Positions 20,984-29,943 of a stretch of 64,000 nucleotides of DNA are shown one piece after another. Location: assembly GCF_000758725.1 (NCBI RefSeq), contig NZ_CP009428.1, positions 2,046,001 through 2,110,000 of the forward strand. The letters run 5' to 3'. Numbering within the stretch: the stretch's first letter is position 1; each line of letters opens with the position of its first letter. The stretch comes from Paenibacillus odorifer. GTDB lineage: Bacteria; Bacillota; Bacilli; Paenibacillales; Paenibacillaceae. The position numbers and the translations under genes are program-made. The notes below the pieces were generated by a model. That model made no database searches, had not been told where the DNA came from, and saw only the letters and a program-made list of their open reading frames with translations.

Positions 20984-21664
20984 TTGAAAAAGAAACTTCT
21001 TCTCGTTGAGGATGAAATTCGTATTCGTGAACTGGTATCTGATTATTTCTTACAGAATGATTGGGAAGTACTTGAAGCGGATAATGGAAGAGATGCATTG
21101 GTTTGGTTTGATTCACTGCTGCCGGATCTGCTGATTCTGGATATCATGATGCCTGCTATGAATGGCTTTGAAGTGTGCCGTGAAGTTCGTGAGAAATCAG
21201 CGGTACCCATCATTTTGTTAACCGCCAAGTCTACAGATGACGACAAAATCTATGGATTTGAATTAGGAGCCGATGATTATGTTACAAAACCATTTAGTCC
21301 AAAGGTGCTGGTAGCCCGGGCAAATGCACTCATGAAGCGGGTTGAAGGCACCCATCAGCCTGAATTTGGCATAATAAAATTTGGTTCCGCGATGTTTAAT
21401 ACCTTAGCTCATCGGTTGGAGGTAGAAGATGAGGAAGTGGAGCTTACCCCTAAGGAATATGATCTTTTATGGCTTTTAATACGAAATAAAGGGATTGTCA
21501 TTTCAAGGGATACGATCCTCAGTCGGATCTGGGGAATTGAATTTGAAGGAGATTCCAGAGTTGTGGACAGTCATATTAAAAAGCTGCGAAGTAAATTGGG
21601 TTATGAATCACGTTTTATTCGTACGGTAATTGGCACAGGATACATGTTCGAGGAAGAGGCATGA
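20984..21664 (+). CDS. OmpR-family response regulator
   Basis: The product has a receiver domain (LLLVEDEIRIREL, phosphoacceptor Asp in LLILDIMMP, the Thr/Lys pair LLTAKS and VTKPF) and a C-terminal winged-helix OmpR/PhoB domain (ELTPKEYDLLWLL, SRVVDSHIKKLRSKLG). I place the start at TTG 20984 (226 residues): the motif-correct N-terminus KKKLLLVEDE begins there and GCGGGG lies ahead, while the ATG at 20945 has no ribosome site. Its end overlaps the sensor kinase start by four bases. Confidence 0.88.
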   Translation: MKKKLLLVEDEIRIRELVSDYFLQNDWEVLEADNGRDALVWFDSLLPDLLILDIMMPAMNGFEVCREVREKSAVPIILLTAKSTDDDKIYGFELGADDYVTKPFSPKVLVARANALMKRVEGTHQPEFGIIKFGSAMFNTLAHRLEVEDEEVELTPKEYDLLWLLIRNKGIVISRDTILSRIWGIEFEGDSRVVDSHIKKLRSKLGYESRFIRTVIGTGYMFEEEA

Positions 21665-23415
21665 GAAGACGGGGAATTACTTTTAAACTGTTTGTGATGA
21701 CCGTTATCTTTTTCCTTTGCTTCTATGGCATGGTGATTCTAAGCCAATTGCTGTTGTTTGACAATTTCTATCAGAAGCAAAAAGAGCACCGCGTGGAGAA
21801 ACACCTTAAGAGCTTTGCGGCAAGATATATAAGTGAGCCATGGGGAAGCACTCGAACCTCTCAGGAGCTTGTCCGGTTTATGCTGCGGAATAAAACACAA
21901 ATGGTTATTTTGAAGCTGGATGGAAAGATGAATTCAGAAGATCCATTTCATATAAAGCTAATCGATGATGACGGGAAGAGTATGGTTGTTTCTTTATCCC
22001 TATTCATGAATCAGTACGGAGATTCACTAAGAGCAGCAAACATTAAAGTAGATGATCAGTTGAGCGTGGAAGGCGAACTTTTGGACGAAGACAGTGCTTC
22101 ACCCGTTATACTCTACCCCATAAGTATTACAAAAAAAGGGGGCGGAACAATAGGGGAGACGGGAGAGACTGGGACGATTCATGCATCTGGTACTGTTGCA
22201 GAAGTTGTACTGCCTGATTTGAAAATATGGAATCCACGCCAGGGAATACTGTTTGAGGCTCTAGAGGAATGGTTTCCTTTGACATCGGCGCAGGCAGAAG
22301 ACTTCAAAAATTTGAAAATACAGAAACAAGACTGGATTGCTCCCTGGAGTGGGAGTCGCAATTCTGTGGTTATTCTGCCCCTGAAGCAAAGTAACGGAGA
22401 AATTGAATTACTATTCACAGTCACTTCATTACAGGAAGTTAAGGATTCGAACGATGCGTTGCGTTGGTTCTTTTTATATCTGGGAATGGGTGGTTTTGTC
22501 CTGATTCTGGTGCTTTCTCTCTTTTTCTCGAAAATGGTAACGCGTCCGCTAATTAAATTAAATAAAATAGCCAAACGTATGGTTTCTCTGGATTTTACAG
22601 GGGACACATCGATTCGGCAGAAGGATGAGTTAGGCAGCCTTTCTAACAGCATGTTCACCTTATCACTAAGTCTGGATTCTGCTTTACGAGAGTTAAGAGA
22701 GGCCAATCAGCAGCTAGTTGAGGATATGGAGCAGAAACAAAGAATGGAGATCATGCAGCAGGACTTTTTTGCCAACGCCTCCCATGAATTGAAGACACCA
22801 CTCAGTATTATCAAAGGTTTTGCTGAAGGCTTGGAAGATGGCGTTAGCGCCGGCAAGCAGGATCACTACATTAAGGTAATTATTGAGGAAGCCGATAAAA
22901 TGGAGTTTCTTGTTAAAAATATGCTAGATCTAGCGCGGTTGGAGTCGGGCACGATTAAACTTCGGAAAACTTCCTTTATGTTAAGTGAACTGACGGAAAA
23001 GGTGACGGACAAGCTGGTCCACTTGCTGATTGAAAAACATTTGGAAGTCATCATTATTCCTGCAAATGAATTACCGGTCTATGCGGATGTGAACTGGATC
23101 GAACAAGTTATGCTAAATTTTATGACCAATGCTATCAGGCATGCGGAAGAAAGAAGTTCTATCACCGTCAATATTGAGAGTCATGCCCAGACTATTGTAT
23201 TCACTATTCAAAATATAGGAGAATCAATCCCTGAAGATCAGTTGGAGCAGATCTGGGAGCGGTTCTATCGGTTGGAGCCATCCCGCAGTCGAATGACAGG
23301 CGGTACGGGTCTGGGGCTTTCCATTGCGAAGCGAATACTAGATATGCACGCTTGTCTTTATACAGTGAAAAATACGGAGAACGGTGTCAGCTTTACTGTG
23401 ACCTTTGTAGGTTAA
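21661..23415 (+). CDS. Membrane sensor histidine kinase with HAMP domain
   Basis: The 584-residue partner of the preceding regulator has one membrane segment near 9-31, an extracellular domain of about 230 residues with a Gly/Thr-rich stretch (GGGTIGETGETGTI), a second segment near 270-290, HAMP, HisKA with the phospho-His in FANASHELKTPLS, and a HATPase_c with NAIRHA and GTGLGLSIAKRIL. The extracellular domain is large but not recognised, so the signal is unknown. Translation is coupled to the regulator (ATGA overlap). Confidence 0.9.
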   Translation: MRRRGITFKLFVMTVIFFLCFYGMVILSQLLLFDNFYQKQKEHRVEKHLKSFAARYISEPWGSTRTSQELVRFMLRNKTQMVILKLDGKMNSEDPFHIKLIDDDGKSMVVSLSLFMNQYGDSLRAANIKVDDQLSVEGELLDEDSASPVILYPISITKKGGGTIGETGETGTIHASGTVAEVVLPDLKIWNPRQGILFEALEEWFPLTSAQAEDFKNLKIQKQDWIAPWSGSRNSVVILPLKQSNGEIELLFTVTSLQEVKDSNDALRWFFLYLGMGGFVLILVLSLFFSKMVTRPLIKLNKIAKRMVSLDFTGDTSIRQKDELGSLSNSMFTLSLSLDSALRELREANQQLVEDMEQKQRMEIMQQDFFANASHELKTPLSIIKGFAEGLEDGVSAGKQDHYIKVIIEEADKMEFLVKNMLDLARLESGTIKLRKTSFMLSELTEKVTDKLVHLLIEKHLEVIIIPANELPVYADVNWIEQVMLNFMTNAIRHAEERSSITVNIESHAQTIVFTIQNIGESIPEDQLEQIWERFYRLEPSRSRMTGGTGLGLSIAKRILDMHACLYTVKNTENGVSFTVTFVG

Positions 23416-23457
23416 ATCGGATCAACAGAAATACTGCTATGAAAGGGGTGAGATTGT

Positions 23458-23982
23458 ATGAAATTGAACTGGTTGCCTTCAACGTGCACACTAGGAAACT
23501 TGGGACTAGGATCACTGTCCTTGTATTTTACGATTCAAGAACGATATAGCCTAGCTTTATTAATGATTTTGCTCGCGGCAATATGCGATGTACTGGATGG
23601 ATTACTGGCAAGAATATTGCAATGTACTAGTGAATTCGGTAAACAATTGGACTCATTGGCGGATATTATATCATTTGGTTTAGCGCCTACCTTCCTTATC
23701 TTGTTGTATAGGTTAGAAGATGCCCACTGGATTGGACCTGCAGCTGCAGTTTTCTTTTTGATCTGTGGCGCACTTCGTTTGGCCAGATTTAATCTGTCGG
23801 CGCCTTCCAAAGGGTTCGTGGGGATGCCGATTACTGCTGCTGGAGTCATTCTGTCGATGATTTCTTTACTAGATGAACGTATGAAACCAGGACTGGTCAT
23901 CGGATTAATGGCATTGCTGTCCGTAATGATGATCAGCCGTATCCCATTTCCGTCCCTTAAAAAATCCTTCAACAGGAAGTGA
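23458..23982 (+). CDS. pssA: CDP-diacylglycerol-serine O-phosphatidyltransferase
   Basis: PssA joins CDP-diacylglycerol and serine to make phosphatidylserine, the precursor of phosphatidylethanolamine. The 174-residue membrane protein has the CDP-alcohol phosphatidyltransferase signature DG..AR........G...D...D at DGLLARILQCTSEFGKQLDSLAD and a typical PssA N-terminus (NWLPSTCTLGNLGLG). The ATG follows AAGGGGTGAG. It lies 43 bases after the kinase gene and 8 bases before a DedA gene. A decarboxylase (psd) is not in the window. Confidence 0.92.
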   Translation: MKLNWLPSTCTLGNLGLGSLSLYFTIQERYSLALLMILLAAICDVLDGLLARILQCTSEFGKQLDSLADIISFGLAPTFLILLYRLEDAHWIGPAAAVFFLICGALRLARFNLSAPSKGFVGMPITAAGVILSMISLLDERMKPGLVIGLMALLSVMMISRIPFPSLKKSFNRK

Positions 23983-23989
23983 TACACCC

Positions 23990-24484
23990 ATGCCTTGGAT
24001 TATAGAGTTTATTTCACAGTACGGATATTTAGCCATATTTGGCCTTATGGCAGTTGGGATTATCGGACTTCCTGTGCCTGATGAGGTGTTAATGCTGTTT
24101 GTAGGCTATTTATCCTCCGTTATGGTTTTGGATTTTTCACTTTCTGTATTGGTTTGTTTCATGGGATCCATCACAGGAATGCTTATCAGCTATACTATTG
24201 GTCTAAGGCTAGGGCAACCTGTGGTAGCAAAATTCGGCAAGTGGGTTGGCCTTACACCCAAGCGTTTTGCGAGTATGAAAAGATGGTTTTTGCGGTTCGG
24301 AAACTGGGCGATTTTCATTGCTTATTTTATTCCAGGTCTGAGGCATGTATCGAGCTATATCTCTGGAATCAGTGCTATGTCTTTCAAAAAATATATACTT
24401 ATAACGACTGCAGGAGCGCTAACCTGGTCACTCCTTTTTGTTTCTATCGGCTTTTTTGTGGGGGCTAAGTTTTCCTTTTTATAG
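23990..24484 (+). CDS. DedA family membrane protein
   Basis: The 164-residue protein has the DedA/SNARE-associated fold: several membrane segments, an early GLPVPDEVLMLFVGYL with the conserved acidic residue, and the later FIPGLRHVSSYISG with the conserved Arg. DedA proteins act in membrane lipid homeostasis; some transport undecaprenyl phosphate or phospholipids. The position directly after pssA (8-base gap) supports a lipid role. It is somewhat shorter than the usual 190-210 residues but both motifs are complete. Confidence 0.88.
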   Translation: MPWIIEFISQYGYLAIFGLMAVGIIGLPVPDEVLMLFVGYLSSVMVLDFSLSVLVCFMGSITGMLISYTIGLRLGQPVVAKFGKWVGLTPKRFASMKRWFLRFGNWAIFIAYFIPGLRHVSSYISGISAMSFKKYILITTAGALTWSLLFVSIGFFVGAKFSFL

Positions 24485-24531
24485 CCATTGAAGTTTAACA
24501 TTATTAATCGCAATTGAATGGAGCAAGATCA

Positions 24532-25557
24532 ATGAATGTATTCAAGCGATTCTACGCGAATAGGACTACCAGACGCTTTTTTATTCTCGCACTTATCGGG
24601 TTGCTGCTGTACATGGTTCGTGGGATGCTTAATCTGGTGTTGCTGACGTTTCTGATTGCTTTTGTCATGAACAGCTTTCAGATTGTGCTCAGTAAACGAA
24701 TTGGTAAATTCATGAAGGTTAACAGTAAGGTGATTATTGTCATTTTATACCTTGCTTTAATCGCATTGATTGTACTGGCCCTTGTAAAATATCTTCCTAA
24801 AGTATTGGAGCAGATTAAGCAATTGGCGATCTTCCTCACCAATCTCAAATCAGAGGATCTTCCGCAGAACAAGATTACATTATATTTGTATGATATGCTC
24901 AGGGACCTTAACTATCAGTCCTATATCAAAAGAGGCATCGATTATGTGCTGCAGGTTAGCAACTGGGGTGCAACTTTCGTTCTATCAACCATTTTAAGCT
25001 TTGTGTTTATTCTGGAGAAGAACCGGGTCGTCAGTTTCACTTCTAGGATGAGAGTGAGCAGGATTGCCTGGTTTTATATAGATCTGGAGTATTTCAGCCG
25101 AAAATTCATCGTTTCCTTTGGGAAAGTAATAGAAGCGCAAATTCTCATTGCCATGTTCAATACCTGTCTTACTGTTATTGGCTTGTGGCTGCTTAACTTC
25201 CCGTATTTATTTGCCCTGGCGATTTTGATTTTTCTGCTCAGTCTCATTCCGGTGGTTGGTTTTTTGATTTCGCTCATTCCGCTTTTAATAATTGGTTACA
25301 ACATCGGCGGTCTTATAACAGTTACTTATGTGCTGGCGATTATTGCGGTGTTGCATTTTATCGAAGGTTATTTCTTGAATCCTAAGCTGATGTCCACAAA
25401 AATGAATTTGCCGATGTTCTTCACCTTTAGCGTGTTGTTGTTCTCTGAGCATTATATAGGTGTCTGGGGACTTATTCTTGGTATTCCTATCTTTGTATTT
25501 ATGTTGGATATCCTTGAGATTACCCACGAAGATTCGTTCAAAAGAGCGAACCCCTAA
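24532..25557 (+). CDS. AI-2E family transporter-like membrane protein
   Basis: The protein (341 residues from the ATG at 24532, which has GGAGC eight bases upstream) has about seven to eight membrane segments and the late conserved LSLIPVVGFLISLIPLLIIG and LNPKLMSTKMNLPMFFTFSVLLF typical of the AI-2E transporter (UPF0118/PerM) family. In some bacteria members export autoinducer-2 or act as Na+/H+ antiporters; the substrate here is unknown. An alternative TTG start at 24514 adds six residues. It ends at a terminator and may belong to the pssA-dedA transcript. Confidence 0.85.
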   Translation: MNVFKRFYANRTTRRFFILALIGLLLYMVRGMLNLVLLTFLIAFVMNSFQIVLSKRIGKFMKVNSKVIIVILYLALIALIVLALVKYLPKVLEQIKQLAIFLTNLKSEDLPQNKITLYLYDMLRDLNYQSYIKRGIDYVLQVSNWGATFVLSTILSFVFILEKNRVVSFTSRMRVSRIAWFYIDLEYFSRKFIVSFGKVIEAQILIAMFNTCLTVIGLWLLNFPYLFALAILIFLLSLIPVVGFLISLIPLLIIGYNIGGLITVTYVLAIIAVLHFIEGYFLNPKLMSTKMNLPMFFTFSVLLFSEHYIGVWGLILGIPIFVFMLDILEITHEDSFKRANP

Positions 25558-25581
25558 GCTGAATACTAAAAGACTCAAGTT

Positions 25582-25621
25582 ATAAGCTGTTTCCGGTACT
25601 TTTCCGGAGACAGCTTATTTG
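25582..25621 (+). terminator. Terminator after the AI-2E-type gene
   Basis: A 15-bp stem (25582-25596 with 25604-25618, one G-U pair) is followed by a short T run. The remaining bases to 25764 show no gene; a sigma-E-type promoter for cotJ was looked for but the spacing did not fit. Confidence 0.75.
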
Positions 25622-25764
25622 TCGTGCACATTGCTCAAAAAAATTGCTAATGGGCTTTTTTTGTAAATAACGTTTTATATTGTGTCCTGCTGTCATAAGT
25701 TAGCTAAGGGAGTAATGTTCAGAGTCTTTAAAGAAGGAACAGGAACAAAGGAGGTACAAAAAAG

Positions 25765-25983
25765 ATGGAATCACAGCTGCGGAGGTATACCCCCTTTAGG
25801 GGCCCGTTTGATCCTTGCCCACCGGTGCCGTTCAAGACGTATGTAGTTCCACCCAATCAATTTATCACCTTTCAGCCACCCGATTTGCCACAGTTTAGTT
25901 TGCAGGAGGCTCTGAAGTATGGAACGCTCTGGCCAGCACTATTTAGTCCGTATGAATCCAAGTGCAAAGGAGGAGGAAAATAG
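25765..25983 (+). CDS. cotJA: Spore coat-associated protein CotJA
   Basis: The 72-residue Pro/Phe-rich product (RRYTPFRGPFDPCPPVPFKTYVVPPNQF, then LQEALKYGTLWPALFSPYE) matches CotJA, the first of three proteins of the inner spore coat operon cotJABC. The ATG follows AAGGAGG. The next start is three bases after its stop. In B. subtilis the operon is made in the mother cell under sigma-E. Confidence 0.93.
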   Translation: MESQLRRYTPFRGPFDPCPPVPFKTYVVPPNQFITFQPPDLPQFSLQEALKYGTLWPALFSPYESKCKGGGK

Positions 25984-25986
25984 ACT

Positions 25987-26253
25987 ATGGAGGCAAATCC
26001 TTGCGACCAACGTTATTATGAATTGCTTGAACAGTTGCAGACCCTTGATTTTGCCTTAGTGGAGTTGAACTTATATCTAAATACGCATCCTGACGATCTG
26101 AGAAGTATTGAACAATTTAATCAGCTTACGCTGGAACGAACCAAGCTAGCGAATCATTTTCAGGAGTTATATGGTCCGCTGCAGAATTTTGGCCGCGCTT
26201 ATTCTAAATGTCCATGGGAATGGAATCAACCCCCTTGGCCTTGGCAGGTGTAA
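25987..26253 (+). CDS. cotJB: Spore coat protein CotJB
   Basis: The 88-residue product (YYELLEQLQTLDFALVELNLYLNTHPDD, ending YGPLQNFG and a Trp/Pro-rich tail) matches CotJB. It lies between cotJA and cotJC. AAAGGAGGAGG lies in the end of cotJA just before the ATG. The protein is thought to work with CotJA and CotJC in the spore coat. Confidence 0.93.
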   Translation: MEANPCDQRYYELLEQLQTLDFALVELNLYLNTHPDDLRSIEQFNQLTLERTKLANHFQELYGPLQNFGRAYSKCPWEWNQPPWPWQV

Positions 26254-26303
26254 GAGGAGTATAACCGTAAGGAACTATTTTTCTAGAGGAGGGAAGTTCC
26301 CGA

Positions 26304-26873
26304 ATGTGGATATACGAAAAAAAACTGCAATATCCGGTACGGGTGGGTAAATGTGATGTCCGGATGGCGCGTTATTTGAGTGAGCAATACGGAGGAGCAG
26401 ACGGCGAGCTCGCCGCTGCACTACGCTATATGAATCAAAGATACACGATTCCAGATAAAGTTATTGGCGTGTTGAACGATATTTCGACTGAGGAATTCGC
26501 TCACCTTGAGATGATTGCCACGATGATCTACAAGCTGACAAAGGATGCTTCGGTATGTGAATTAGAGGAAGCGGGATTAGGGCCACATTTTGTAGCGCAT
26601 GATCATGCCCTGTTCTACACGGATGCTAGCGGTGTTCCATTCACTGCAGCCTATATTCAAGCTAAGGGAGACCCTTTGGCAGACCTTTATGAAGACATTG
26701 CGGCTGAGGAAAAAGCCCGGGCTACATACCAGTGGCTGATTGACATGACGGATGACGTGGACCTGCAGGATAGCCTCAAGTTCCTGCGGGAGCGGGAGAT
26801 AGTGCATGCTCTACGGTTTAAGGAAGCGGTGCAGATTATTATTGATGATCGGAATCAGAAGCGGGTGTTCTAA
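26304..26873 (+). CDS. cotJC: Spore coat protein CotJC, manganese catalase-like
   Basis: CotJC belongs to the manganese catalase (ferritin-like four-helix) family. The 189-residue product begins MWIYEKKLQYPVRV and shows the helix motifs with metal-ligand carboxylates and histidines: DISTEEFAHLEMIATMI and EDIAAEEKARATYQWL, then REREIVHALRF. It is the third gene of cotJABC and probably protects the spore from peroxide. The ATG follows GAGGAGGG. A perfect terminator follows. Confidence 0.93.
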   Translation: MWIYEKKLQYPVRVGKCDVRMARYLSEQYGGADGELAAALRYMNQRYTIPDKVIGVLNDISTEEFAHLEMIATMIYKLTKDASVCELEEAGLGPHFVAHDHALFYTDASGVPFTAAYIQAKGDPLADLYEDIAAEEKARATYQWLIDMTDDVDLQDSLKFLREREIVHALRFKEAVQIIIDDRNQKRVF

Positions 26874-26896
26874 GGATTTCTGTGAAAATAACATTT

Positions 26897-26932
26897 AAAG
26901 CCGTTCTCTTTTAAAAGAGAACGGCTTTTTTA
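26897..26932 (+). terminator. Terminator of cotJABC
   Basis: A perfect palindrome (16-bp half-stems, 26897-26928) starts AAAGCCGTTCTC and runs into TTTTTT. Confidence 0.92.
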
Positions 26933-26933
26933 C

Positions 26934-27200
26934 GTTAGAAAATATGGAGCGGCCAACAATCCAGCCATGCATAAAGCCATTTTTCAAGCCTTGTTTGGTC
27001 ATTTCAATGGTAATGGTGAAAGCAGTAAAGCTCTTGCAGCCATTGGAGATGAGACACGTTAATCCATCAACATTGCTTTGATTGAAGGTGAAAGTGATTG
27101 CGAAAAAGAAACAGATATAATCGAATATTTGAAAAAAATAGCCATGTCAGCTTCGGCTAACAAGGCTATTAATAATGTCACGAGTTCTGGTTTCCATTAT
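26934..27200 (+). pseudogene. Possible decayed ORF with one in-frame stop
   Basis: One frame stays open from the cotJ terminator to about 27200 with protein-like composition, broken only by TAA at 27060-27062. The first part reads GHFNGNGESSKALAAIGDE, and after the stop SINIALIEGESDCEKETDII. A single C-to-T change (CAA to TAA) would explain the break. There is no ribosome site that I trust, and I do not recognise a family. It then runs into the antisense of the ion channel gene. The call is tentative. Confidence 0.3.
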
Positions 27201-27536
27201 TTAATTGTTATCTTTATCGGTTTGTTTGATCAGTTCATAAGCGATATACCCCATCATTCCCAAGAACAACCCTGTGCCTGCAATAATGTAAACGATCGTA
27301 AATATTTTTCCGAGTGCTGTCTGGGGAACAAATGTTGGATGACCTAATGTACTAAGCGTTGCAACACAGAAATAAATAGCATCCAGGACAGACAAACCTT
27401 CCTGTTTGACATAAAAAATGGTTCCAGACAACAGCGTCATCAAAACTAATAAGAATAATACTTGGAAATTTTTACGTTTTAGCGCTTTCCATAAGCCCGA
27501 GAATAAACGTTTTAAAGTTAGTAAAAATGATAACAT
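27201..27536 (-). CDS. Small two-helix ion channel with atypical filter
   Basis: The 111-residue product (ATG at 27536 with GGTGGAG upstream; longer frame to 27587 unlikely) has two membrane segments (about 24-42 and 76-101) around a pore loop, the layout of an Ion_trans_2 channel subunit. The pore loop is LSTLGHPTFVPQT (61-73), aligning with LTTVGYGD..PQT of K+ channels or LTTVGDGNFSPQT of the non-selective NaK channel. The GYG filter is not present: TLGHPT replaces TVGYGD. Four subunits should form a channel, but its selectivity cannot be predicted. Confidence 0.75.
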   Translation of the reverse strand: MLSFLLTLKRLFSGLWKALKRKNFQVLFLLVLMTLLSGTIFYVKQEGLSVLDAIYFCVATLSTLGHPTFVPQTALGKIFTIVYIIAGTGLFLGMMGYIAYELIKQTDKDNN

Positions 27537-27754
27537 GCAGCTCCACCCTTCATTTATATTAGAGCATACATAACAAATTAACGTCAAATTTAAAATAGAT
27601 TTGCAGGAAGAAACCGAGGAGGATGTGGGGAGCTTGAATTTCTAGCACTCAGAGCAGAAACTGGTCGCAATCCATTCAAAGCAAGTCTAAGCTATGTTAT
27701 TATTACCTTATATTTTCCTATAAATAACAATATATAGAGTTTGGAGGTTTATGA

Positions 27755-28093
27755 ATGAGAAGTAAGCGTAGCTTGATAATGCTGTTATTGTTTGCTTTGA
27801 CGATTATACTTTCAGCCTGTAATGATAAAAAAACTGCAATATTATCCATGGATGAAATACAGGATCTAGCTCATCAAGGCGAGGCGTTGTCGTGGAAGGA
27901 TTTTGAAGGTTATCCCTTTGAAGATGTCGGTTCAGGCTTGTACATCCGTAAATATGAAATCAATGAAAACTACCATGTGCTGGTGGGTGGCGGAAGTGTT
28001 GATGCAGCTCCTCTGTATATAAATCTTGTCAAAAGAAACGGAGAAAAGATCGATATCCGTTATGATGACATCGATCATTTTATCCTCAATTAA
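27755..28093 (+). CDS. Small putative lipoprotein
   Basis: The 112-residue product has a lipoprotein signal with lipobox LSAC at about residues 19-22. The mature part of about 90 residues is mixed alpha/beta (SWKDFEGYPFEDVGSGLYIRKYEI, HVLVGGGSV) with no known catalytic motif. The ATG has TTTGGAGG upstream. It is a single gene convergent with the Crp-like gene and its function is unknown. Confidence 0.7.
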   Translation: MRSKRSLIMLLLFALTIILSACNDKKTAILSMDEIQDLAHQGEALSWKDFEGYPFEDVGSGLYIRKYEINENYHVLVGGGSVDAAPLYINLVKRNGEKIDIRYDDIDHFILN

Positions 28094-28109
28094 ATGAGGG
28101 GCTTTTAGG

Positions 28110-28799
28110 CTATTCAAATCTTATTCCGTTAGATAATTCATCCAGACGCTCCCAGTCGAGTACAACAATTTCTTGCTTAACTTTATATAAAATTTCCATG
28201 TCGGTGAGTCGCTGAATAACACGGTTTAAATGGCGGGGAGTAGTCCCAATCAAAGAGGCTATATCTGGGATATAGGGTGTCTGAATTTCTTTTCCAAACT
28301 CCCGTTGGAGTTGAATGGTCAATAAATAACTTGCAAACCTTTCCTCTACAGAGCCCAGCAAGTTCGTTCGGGATGCGGATGTGCAGGTTAGAAGCTTGTA
28401 AGAAAGATGTTTCAGCAACAAGTCTTTAAACCTGTGGTTATCCATTAGGTCAGACTCAACCTTTTGTTTGGGGATAAATAAGAGGGTGGTTTGTTGTACC
28501 GCTTCAACTTGGGATTGGATCACAACCTCCTGCACGTATTCAATATCCCCAAATAATGACAAGGGTGAGCAGAAACGTAATAACAAGGATTTTCCCGTCC
28601 CCACACTAGAAGAAACCTTGGTACGCCCCTCCACTTGAAAATAAATTCCGTCCAGCTCATCGCCCTCACGCAAAATGATTTCATTCTGCTCATAGACAAG
28701 TAACTGGATTAAAGCATGTGTTGACGTCGTGAATACTTGGTCTAGATTAAATTGTGTAATGTAATGTGATATCAGATTTGGATCGTGAATAGATTTCAT
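28110..28799 (-). CDS. Crp/Fnr-family transcriptional regulator
   Basis: The 229-residue protein has an N-terminal cyclic-nucleotide-binding fold (about 20-120; IILREGDELDGIYFQVEGRTKV, LLRFCSPLSLFGDIEYV) and a C-terminal helix-turn-helix (IASLIGTTPRHLNRVIQRL near 178-196). No N-terminal cysteine cluster is seen, so it is not an FNR-type oxygen sensor. The layout resembles YeiL-like regulators. It is divergent from the HAD gene at 28880, which is a candidate target. Confidence 0.85.
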   Translation of the reverse strand: MKSIHDPNLISHYITQFNLDQVFTTSTHALIQLLVYEQNEIILREGDELDGIYFQVEGRTKVSSSVGTGKSLLLRFCSPLSLFGDIEYVQEVVIQSQVEAVQQTTLLFIPKQKVESDLMDNHRFKDLLLKHLSYKLLTCTSASRTNLLGSVEERFASYLLTIQLQREFGKEIQTPYIPDIASLIGTTPRHLNRVIQRLTDMEILYKVKQEIVVLDWERLDELSNGIRFE

Positions 28800-28879
28800 C
28801 GTTTACTCCTTTTTGGACATCGGTCCTTTCCATTATATATGAACTCGTTAATATAGAGAAAAAGGGGAGGTTATTAACT

Positions 28880-29632
28880 GTGAAATTTATTTTTGATTTA
28901 GATGGGACGATTTGTTTTAGCGGCAAACCATTGAGTGAATTTATTGTACAAGCCTTGGATTCTCTAATTGAAAAAGGACATGAGGTTATTTTTGCGTCAG
29001 CCCGGCCTATTCGTGATTTATTGCCTGTGTTGCCTGCTCATATGCATCATTTTTCTATGGTTGGCGGGAATGGTGCGTTTATTGCAAAGGGTGGGGAGGT
29101 TATTTCGACGATACATTTTGACCCACAGACTGCGGACAACCTCCTGAATTTGATTGAAGAATTTGATGCAACTTATTTGATTGATAGTCACTGGGACTAT
29201 GCATATTCGGGTTCTGCAGACCATCCCATCCGGAGAAATGTAGATCCAGAACAACGCGCCAAAAATGTAACTCCATCGGAGCTGGATGAGATTGTGAAGG
29301 TAGTTATTTTGAGCAGTCTGAACGGGGAACAACTTATTCATAAGCTGCAAAATCTGCCGATTGTGATCTACCAGCATGGACAAGAAGATATTATGGATAT
29401 AAGTCCCCAAGGCGTAAACAAATGGACAGGACTAAAAAATTTAGGCATAGAACTGCAGCAATTTATTGCTTTTGGTAACGATGCTAATGATATAGAAATG
29501 TTCAGACATTCCGCACACTCGGTTTGTGTTGGCGATCATATAACCTTGGGAGAAGTTGCAACGGAAAAGGTTAGTAGCGGTGAAGAGCAGATTGTTAGAA
29601 AAATAATGGAGCTGGCGGGAGGGCTGCGATAA
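28880..29632 (+). CDS. HAD-superfamily hydrolase, Cof type
   Basis: The 250-residue protein has HAD motif I DLDGT (residues 5-9), motif II in FASARP, and motif IV GNDANDIEMF near 198-207, with a Cof-type C2 cap between them. Cof-type HAD proteins are phosphatases of sugar phosphates or flavin/PLP compounds; the substrate is unknown. The start is GTG at 28880 with GGGGAGG nine bases upstream. It is divergent from a Crp-like regulator. Confidence 0.88.
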   Translation: MKFIFDLDGTICFSGKPLSEFIVQALDSLIEKGHEVIFASARPIRDLLPVLPAHMHHFSMVGGNGAFIAKGGEVISTIHFDPQTADNLLNLIEEFDATYLIDSHWDYAYSGSADHPIRRNVDPEQRAKNVTPSELDEIVKVVILSSLNGEQLIHKLQNLPIVIYQHGQEDIMDISPQGVNKWTGLKNLGIELQQFIAFGNDANDIEMFRHSAHSVCVGDHITLGEVATEKVSSGEEQIVRKIMELAGGLR

Positions 29633-29874
29633 TTGTTGGGATGGTGATCACCAGCTCAGAGGTCATTGTTGCGGACTGTATAGTCGCTATTTCAGGATTT
29701 AGCTTCATTAGGCGGAGTGTTCGGACTCAGGAGGCGTTATCAAGTCAGAAGACAGCGGTTTTTGCACAAAAACAACTCAATAACGACTCTGGGGTCCGAA
29801 AAACCTCGTTTCTGCCTATTTCGAAGCCAATAAGGTCATTTGAGTCCGATGGTGGGAGGTTGTTCGCTATTTGC
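29633..29874. other. Intergenic stretch without a gene
   Basis: No supported ORF. The text looks like a decayed dispersed intergenic element: CGGACTCAGGAGGCGTTAT and a near-inverted CAATAACGACTC with a second GAGTCCGA further on. I cannot assign it a function. Confidence 0.5.
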
Positions 29875-29908
29875 AACAAAACAACCTGCCATGAAATCAG
29901 CAGGTTGT
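29875..29908 (-). terminator. Minus-strand terminator of the MFS gene
   Basis: On the minus strand the stem GCAGGTTGT paired with ACAACCTGC (29900-29908 with 29881-29889) is followed by TTTTG. It lies 36 bases beyond the MFS stop. Confidence 0.7.
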
Positions 29909-29943
29909 TGCTTGGAAGAACAGAAATAAGTGCAATAACTATT

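Noticed and set aside
25670..25702. Sigma-E promoter for cotJABC (TTATATT and CATAAGTT)
   Set aside because: The spacing between the two boxes is 12 bases, shorter than usual, and the -10 fits the consensus only in part.
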